A stretch of 64,000 nt of DNA from Cylindrospermum sp. NIES-4074 (GTDB lineage Bacteria > Cyanobacteriota > Cyanobacteriia > Cyanobacteriales > Nostocaceae), in contig AP018270.1 in assembly GCA_003994795.1 (NCBI GenBank), forward strand, positions 1-64,000, in the 5' to 3' direction. The notes under the pieces are model-generated. The model saw only the letters and a program-made list of their open reading frames with translations, searched no databases and had not been told where the DNA came from. The position numbers and the translations under genes were made by a program. Shown in pieces: positions 59,305 to 64,000 of the stretch (its first letter is position 1; each line of letters starts with the position of its first letter).

Positions 59305-60642
59305 ATGAGCAAATCGAAGCAATTAAAACTAGGTGCTTTTATGCGCCCGGTAAGCATACATACAGGCGCTTGGCGCTATCCTGGGGCTTTGCCTGACGCT
59401 AATTTCAACTTCCCAGCGCTGAAACGATTCATCCAGAAACTAGAGCAAGGCAAATTTGATGCATTCTTCATGGCTGACCACTTAGCGGTGCTGAATATGC
59501 CAATTAACGCACTGAAGCGCAGCCATACTGTCACCTCCTTTGAACCTTTCACCCTACTTTCTGCCCTCGCCAGCGTCACCGAACACATCGGGCTGGTAGC
59601 TACCGCTTCCACGACCTATGACCAGCCTTACCACATCGCTCGCCGCTTCGCGTCTCTCGACCATATTAGTGGCGGCCGCGCTGGCTGGAACATCGTCACC
59701 ACAGCCAATCCAGACGCAGCACTCAACTTTGGTTTAGAAGAAGAGGTAGAGCATGATGAACGCTATCGGCGGGCTAGAGAATTTTATGATGTCGTCACGG
59801 GTCTTTGGGATTCATTTGCTGACGATGCGTTTATTCGGGATGTGGAAGCTGGGATTTATTTTGACCCTGCAAAGCTTCATGTTCTCAATCATAAGGGAAA
59901 ATATCTCTCGGTGCGAGGGCCATTGAATATCGCTAGACCTGTCCAAGGCTGGCCGGTAATCGTTCAAGCAGGTGCATCCGAAGCCGGACGGCAATTAGCT
60001 GCCGAAACTGCTGAGGCTGTGTTTGCACCTGCTGGTAATCTGGAAGCAGGCAAAGCTTTATTTGCAGACATTAAGGGACGGGCGCGGGCGATCGGACGTG
60101 ACCCAGACAGTATAAAAATCCTTCCAGGTGCTTTAGTCATTGTGGGAGAAACCGTCGCCGAGGCATGGGACAAGCGTGTTTATTTGGATAGCCTAGTACA
60201 TTATGACAGTGGAATCGCTAGCCTCAATAGTGCGCTGGGCTACGATGTTTCTGGCTATGATCCGGATGGAGCCTTACCAGAAATCCCACCAACTAACGCT
60301 GGTCACTCTTCACGAGAAAGAGTAATAGCCTTAGCGCAACGTGAGAACTTGACTATTCGACAATTGGCGCAACGCATTGGCAGTTACGGCGGACTGGCTT
60401 TTGTCGGCACGCCCCAAGGCATCGCTGATGAGATGGAGCAATGGCTATTAGAGGAAGGCTCTGACGGCTTCAACATCATGTTCCCTTTTCTTCCTGAAGG
60501 GCTGAATGACTTTGTGGACAAGGTTGTGCCAGAACTTCAACAGCGTGGGATTTTCCGCAAAGAGTATGAGGGTAAAACCCTGCGCGAAAATCTGGGGTTG
60601 GCGCGCCCTGCTAATCGCTTCTTTCAGACCAGTCTAGTTTGA
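59305..60642 (+). CDS. LLM flavin-dependent monooxygenase, NtaA/SnaA/DszA type
   Basis: 445 residues, bacterial luciferase fold. Motifs: LGAFMRPVSIHTGAWRYPGA near the N-terminus, DAFFMADHLAVLN, ASVTEHIGLVATASTTYDQP, and HISGGRAGWNIVTTANPDAA. The long form with NTA/DszA inserts (about 440-460 residues) uses FMNH2 from a separate reductase to oxidise substrates such as sulfones or nitrilotriacetate. GGAGG is placed well before the ATG. In this sulfur cluster, cleavage of a C-S bond is likely. Confidence 0.9.
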   Translation: MSKSKQLKLGAFMRPVSIHTGAWRYPGALPDANFNFPALKRFIQKLEQGKFDAFFMADHLAVLNMPINALKRSHTVTSFEPFTLLSALASVTEHIGLVATASTTYDQPYHIARRFASLDHISGGRAGWNIVTTANPDAALNFGLEEEVEHDERYRRAREFYDVVTGLWDSFADDAFIRDVEAGIYFDPAKLHVLNHKGKYLSVRGPLNIARPVQGWPVIVQAGASEAGRQLAAETAEAVFAPAGNLEAGKALFADIKGRARAIGRDPDSIKILPGALVIVGETVAEAWDKRVYLDSLVHYDSGIASLNSALGYDVSGYDPDGALPEIPPTNAGHSSRERVIALAQRENLTIRQLAQRIGSYGGLAFVGTPQGIADEMEQWLLEEGSDGFNIMFPFLPEGLNDFVDKVVPELQQRGIFRKEYEGKTLRENLGLARPANRFFQTSLV

Positions 60643-60741
60643 GCAGCGATCGCTAGTTATTACATTTAGCATTCATTTCATTTTGCCACTTGCATCAATA
60701 GCACAGTCATCCTTGCTGCTTGATTTTTAGATTAGCTTGTG

Positions 60742-60795
60742 GTAGATTCCGTGCAGTCAACAATCTACTGTAAATCTATCGACTTGCAGTAGATT
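60742..60795. promoter_or_regulatory. GTAGATT-type inverted repeats upstream of the SsuA-like gene
   Basis: AATCTACTG (60762-60770) and CAGTAGATT (60787-60795) form a perfect nine-base inverted pair with a 16-base spacer; another GTAGATT lies at 60742-60748. This fits a dimeric or LysR-type regulator site about 140 bases before the gene. Confidence 0.5.
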
Positions 60796-60935
60796 TTGTC
60801 AGATTAGGCAGTTTGTAAACGCTCTCTAATCGCAAAATAAAAATTTCCGCTCTCCAACTTTTACATCATTTCAAAATCTGTTCTTAGTAGTAATTAAAGC
60901 TTGTATTTTAAACCCCAGAAAATTGGCAACACATC

Positions 60936-61964
60936 ATGGTAGCAATATCTAGAAAACGCAGCTTTCTAATGTTTTTAGTCGCCGGAGTATTTACCCTGTC
61001 TACAAGTCTAGTTGGTTGTAGCTCACAAACTACAGAAAAAACCGCTGTTACCTCTAGTAACATCAAGACAAAAGTATTAAAGATGGGCTATCAGTCGGCT
61101 GGAGATATAGTCAAGGTCAAAGGAGTTTTAGAGAAGCGTTTAAAGCCACTTGGTATTTCTGTAGAGTGGTCGAAATTTGCTGCCGGGCCGCAACTTTTAG
61201 AAGCCATGAATGTAGGAAGTGTGGATTTCGGTTTTGTTGGTGAAACTCCACCTATCTTTGCTCAAGCCTCTGGTGTTCCTTTCGTCTATGTTGCTAGTAG
61301 TAAACCTGGTACTGGTGAAGGGAATGCTGTTGTAGTGGAGAAAGACTCTCCAATCAAGACTGTAGCTGATTTAAAAGGTAAGGGACTAGCTTTTCAAAGA
61401 GCCACAGCACAGCAGTATTTCGTTGTGAAGGTTTTAGAAGAAGCTGGACTAAAACTTAGTGATGTTAAACATGTTAACCTCACACCATTAGAAACTCGTG
61501 CAGCATTTGAACGTAAGAGTGTTGAAGCAGCAGTGATTGGCGATCCCCATTTGGCTTTATTTCAAAAAACTGGTAGAGTTCGTATTCTCCGCGATGGTAA
61601 AAATATTACTACTCAAGGAGGCTACTGGTTAGGTTCACGTAAATTTGTTAAAGAGAACCCTGAGCTAGTCAAAGCCATTTTGGAAGAGATTAACAATATC
61701 GGTAAATGGGCTGAAGAAAACCCACGAGAAGTTGCCGAACTAATTTCACCCGAAGCAAAAATTGATGTTCCCACATTGGAATTAGTTTCAAAGCGGCGGC
61801 TGTACACTTTAAGACCCCTGAGTGAAGAAGTTTTATCAGGACAGCAGAAGATTGCTGACTTGTTTTATGAACAAAAGTTCATTACAAAAAAAATCAACAT
61901 TAAAGATGCAACTCTCTCACCTGAACAGTATGCTGCTTTTACTCCAACAGATGTCAAACCTTGA
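60936..61964 (+). CDS. SsuA-like aliphatic sulfonate/sulfur-compound binding lipoprotein
   Basis: 342 residues. Lipoprotein signal ending LSTSLVGCSSQ. Mature part: VLKMGYQSAGDIVKVKGVLE, LLEAMNVGSVDFGFVGETPP, VVVEKDSPIKTVADLKGKGL, typical of SsuA/NrtA-type binding proteins. It would capture an organosulfur compound (sulfonate, sulfone) for an ABC importer whose permease and ATPase are not in the window. The next gene, a desulfurising flavoprotein, starts 63 bases downstream. Confidence 0.87.
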   Translation: MVAISRKRSFLMFLVAGVFTLSTSLVGCSSQTTEKTAVTSSNIKTKVLKMGYQSAGDIVKVKGVLEKRLKPLGISVEWSKFAAGPQLLEAMNVGSVDFGFVGETPPIFAQASGVPFVYVASSKPGTGEGNAVVVEKDSPIKTVADLKGKGLAFQRATAQQYFVVKVLEEAGLKLSDVKHVNLTPLETRAAFERKSVEAAVIGDPHLALFQKTGRVRILRDGKNITTQGGYWLGSRKFVKENPELVKAILEEINNIGKWAEENPREVAELISPEAKIDVPTLELVSKRRLYTLRPLSEEVLSGQQKIADLFYEQKFITKKINIKDATLSPEQYAAFTPTDVKP

Positions 61965-62027
61965 GTAACAATCGCTTTACCACTCACAAACATAGATTTT
62001 TCACAGGATATTTGGAGATAGAAACTA

Positions 62028-63266
62028 ATGATTAAGAGTCCAGAGAAACTTGCAGATACGACAATTCAGTTTTCGGCTCCTGTAAGAGCAAACTCGCCGG
62101 CACTCCAGCAGCTTTTTGATTTTATTGCTCTGGGGGCAAGTGAGCGCGATCGCGATCGCATCCTTCCTTATAATGTAGTTGAATTGATCCGGCGTTCTAG
62201 GTTGGGTGCATTGCGAATCCCCGTTGCCGAAGGTGGTGGTGGTAGCACTGCACGCGAACTATTTGAGGTCGTGATTCGCTTAGGGGATGCTGATCCAAAT
62301 GTCGCTCACATTGTGCGGAATCATTTCTCTATAACAGAGCGAATTTTGCGTTCTGAGCGCACCCAAAGGAATCGTCGCTGGCTCAAGGCAGTGGTCGATG
62401 GCGCGATTATTGGACTCGCTTCGACCGAACTAGAAGCCAAGCGGTCGGGTGGCGGCCAAGTCGTGAATACAAAATTAACACCCGATGGCGACGGCTATCG
62501 GCTGAATGGTACTAAGTATTACAGCACAGGCAGCCTTTACGCGGACTTGATTTTCGTGCGTGTGTTAGTATCCGATGACACTAAAGCATTCATACTTATT
62601 CCTACCAAGCGCGAGGGAATAGACCTTGTAGATGACTGGGACGGTTTTGGACAAAGACTTACAGGCACGGGAACGACTACGTTTACGAACGTCCGCGTAG
62701 AGGCAGATGAAGTAATTTTTGAGACAGACCAAGACAAAGACAACCTGCCATACAACATTGTTCCGCAACTATTCCTAACAGCAATCAATGCTGGTATTAT
62801 TCGCAGCGTTCTGCGTGATGCTACAGCCCTCATCCGTAACAGGCCCCGGACTTTCTACCATGCTGTATCCGAGCAAGCCTCAGAAGACCCAATCTTGCAA
62901 CAGACTGTCGGGCAGATTGCCGCCAATGCCTTTGCAGCCGAAGCGATCGTCTTGGCGGCAGCTGATGGTCTTGACCGCCTCCCTGCTGCCCAAGCTCAGG
63001 GTGAAGAGGCAGAGACGGCTGCGGCACTGGCAACTTCTCTGAGTGCAGCTAAAGCCAAATTGATTGTTGATGATTTGGCTTTACGTTCGGCTACCTTGTT
63101 GTTTGAAGTTGGTGGGGCTTCCACAACAAAGAAAAGCTCCAACTTTGATCGTCATTGGCGCAACGCCCGCACCTTATCCTCACACAATCCAAATCATTTT
63201 AAGGCTCGTGCGATCGGCGACTACGAGATCAACGGTACACCATTACCACAACGAGGATTCTTCTAA
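62028..63266 (+). CDS. acyl-CoA-dehydrogenase-fold flavoprotein, DszC/SfnB-like
   Basis: 412 residues. Acyl-CoA dehydrogenase-type fold: VELIRRSRLGALRIPVAEGG, LGDADPNVAHIVRNHFSITE, a middle beta domain (GYRLNGTKYYSTGSLYADLI, RLTGTGTTTFTNVRVEADEV), and a C-terminal helical domain ending KARAIGDYEINGTPLPQRGF. The sulfur-acquisition branch (SfnB, DszC) uses FMN to oxidise sulfur compounds rather than acyl-CoA. The context with LLM monooxygenases and sulfur transporters supports that reading. GGAG precedes the ATG. Confidence 0.85.
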   Translation: MIKSPEKLADTTIQFSAPVRANSPALQQLFDFIALGASERDRDRILPYNVVELIRRSRLGALRIPVAEGGGGSTARELFEVVIRLGDADPNVAHIVRNHFSITERILRSERTQRNRRWLKAVVDGAIIGLASTELEAKRSGGGQVVNTKLTPDGDGYRLNGTKYYSTGSLYADLIFVRVLVSDDTKAFILIPTKREGIDLVDDWDGFGQRLTGTGTTTFTNVRVEADEVIFETDQDKDNLPYNIVPQLFLTAINAGIIRSVLRDATALIRNRPRTFYHAVSEQASEDPILQQTVGQIAANAFAAEAIVLAAADGLDRLPAAQAQGEEAETAAALATSLSAAKAKLIVDDLALRSATLLFEVGGASTTKKSSNFDRHWRNARTLSSHNPNHFKARAIGDYEINGTPLPQRGFF

Positions 63267-63342
63267 TTTTGTTCAGATCCCTGATTTCTAACCTGTGAGA
63301 AGTCGGGGATCTCACAGCTAATCAAAACCGTTGAGAGGAACT

Positions 63343-64000
63343 ATGAGTACAATTGACACTACTTTTTTGAAAGCAAGTAAAGAGGCGATGTCTGGCGACA
63401 AGCCGCTTGGCGTCTACGCTTCTCCAACAGACTATCCCCAAAGCCCATTATCTCAAGCTCTCCGGCAGCCAGTACTGCTAGGACTATTCTTACCGATTCA
63501 TCACGGTGGTTGGAGTTCTTCTAACCTCCCGCGCACTACAGACTGGTCATTTGATTACAATGCCAAACTTACCCAAAAGGCTGAGGAGCTAGGTTTTGAC
63601 CTGGTTTTCGGCTATTCCACATGGCAGCCAAAGGGCGGACAGGGGCCAACTCGCACAGAAGCAGGTTTAGATGCCTTCATTGCTACCGCCTCCCTTGCCG
63701 CCATTACCTCACGCATTCTATTAATCTCAACAATTCACATTCTCTACGGGCCTTGGCATCCCATCCATCTGGCTAAATTTGGTGCGACACTTGACCACAT
63801 TTCTAAAGGTCGCTGGGGAATTAATGTTGTCACTGGACACCGGGCTTATGAGCATGAACTGTTCGGCTGGAGCCAAATCGAACATGATCGCCGCTATGAA
63901 CTCGCTGATGAATTTGTCACCGTCCTCAAACGACTCTGGTCGGAAACAGAAAATTTTTCTTACAAAAGTCAGGGTTCTTGGCAGTTTAAGGATGCTTACA
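63343..64000 (+). CDS. LLM flavin monooxygenase, SfnG/dimethylsulfone-type (partial)
   Basis: The frame starts at 63343 (MSTIDTTFLKASKEAMSGDK; GAGAGGA ribosome site) and runs off the right edge after about 219 residues. Luciferase-fold motifs: VLLGLFLPIHHGGWSSSNLP, KAEELGFDLVFGYSTWQPKG, LISTIHILYGPWHPIHLAKF, and HISKGRWGINVVTGHRAYEH. This is close to SfnG/SsuD-type monooxygenases that oxidise dimethylsulfone or alkanesulfonates. It completes the desulfurisation set with 59305 and 62028. The C-terminal part is outside the window. Confidence 0.85.
   Translation, partial: MSTIDTTFLKASKEAMSGDKPLGVYASPTDYPQSPLSQALRQPVLLGLFLPIHHGGWSSSNLPRTTDWSFDYNAKLTQKAEELGFDLVFGYSTWQPKGGQGPTRTEAGLDAFIATASLAAITSRILLISTIHILYGPWHPIHLAKFGATLDHISKGRWGINVVTGHRAYEHELFGWSQIEHDRRYELADEFVTVLKRLWSETENFSYKSQGSWQFKDAY

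Noticed and set aside
1-64000. tRNA, rRNA and tmRNA genes
   Set aside because: I saw none on either strand, in keeping with a plasmid; a covariance-model scan would be decisive.

Overview
The window looks like part of a large plasmid, or plasmid-derived replicon, of a filamentous heterocyst-type cyanobacterium (Nostoc/Anabaena-like). The signs are many GCGATCGC (HIP1) octamers, small dispersed GC-rich repeats and heptameric tandem repeats, cyanobacterial families (NB-ARC, kinase-sensor fusions, TPR-CHAT, DUF1822), and a plasmid backbone. The backbone holds a CyRepA1-like replication protein with repeat-rich upstream DNA, parA/parB, ssb and clamp-loader delta/delta' genes. All calls come from reading the sequence; no database was searched.

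Layout. 1-4.3 kb: a NarL-type response regulator lacking its phospho-acceptor Asp, an XRE-type regulator and a plasmid-type DNA-binding protein. 4.3-11.7 kb: an HTH-tailed plasmid protein followed by an insertion-riddled zone. Here an IS630 interrupts a small gene, and an IS701-like element plus another DDE element have cut one nucleotidyltransferase gene into three exactly re-joinable pieces beside an intact DUF262 gene. 11.7-17 kb: a putative origin and regulatory RNA region, then the 1355-residue replication protein, which carries mobile repeats in frame. 17-19.7 kb: nuclease-family debris and a frameshifted IS. 19.8-26.7 kb (minus strand): holA, holB, SAP-like protein, ssb, unknown gene, parA, parB.

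27-35 kb: an NfeD-like protein with two flotillins, then a family of secreted TPR proteins in several states of decay, a DUF2207 protein ending in poly-glycine, and a truncated kinase. 35-39 kb (minus): a kinase fused to a periplasmic-binding domain and an NB-ARC ATPase. 39.2-41.6 kb: a second identical IS630 copy, repeats and a MITE. 41.6-51.3 kb: a possible conflict/signalling block of AAA+ ATPase plus PD-(D/E)XK nuclease, an Nmad2 protein, and a minus-strand sigma-like / DUF1822 / TPR-CHAT set.

51.6-56.7 kb is a second insertion zone: an IS701-like copy lying in a truncated IS with lost left flank, a secreted protein, and an intact IS630 whose termini match two MITEs in the window. 56.8-64 kb is an organosulfur uptake and desulfurisation cluster: metQ, metN without metI, an SsuA-like binding protein, two LLM flavin monooxygenases and a DszC/SfnB-like flavoprotein. 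The main theme is a modular plasmid heavily reshaped by recent IS activity, in which several ancestral genes can be rebuilt by removing the elements and one target duplication.
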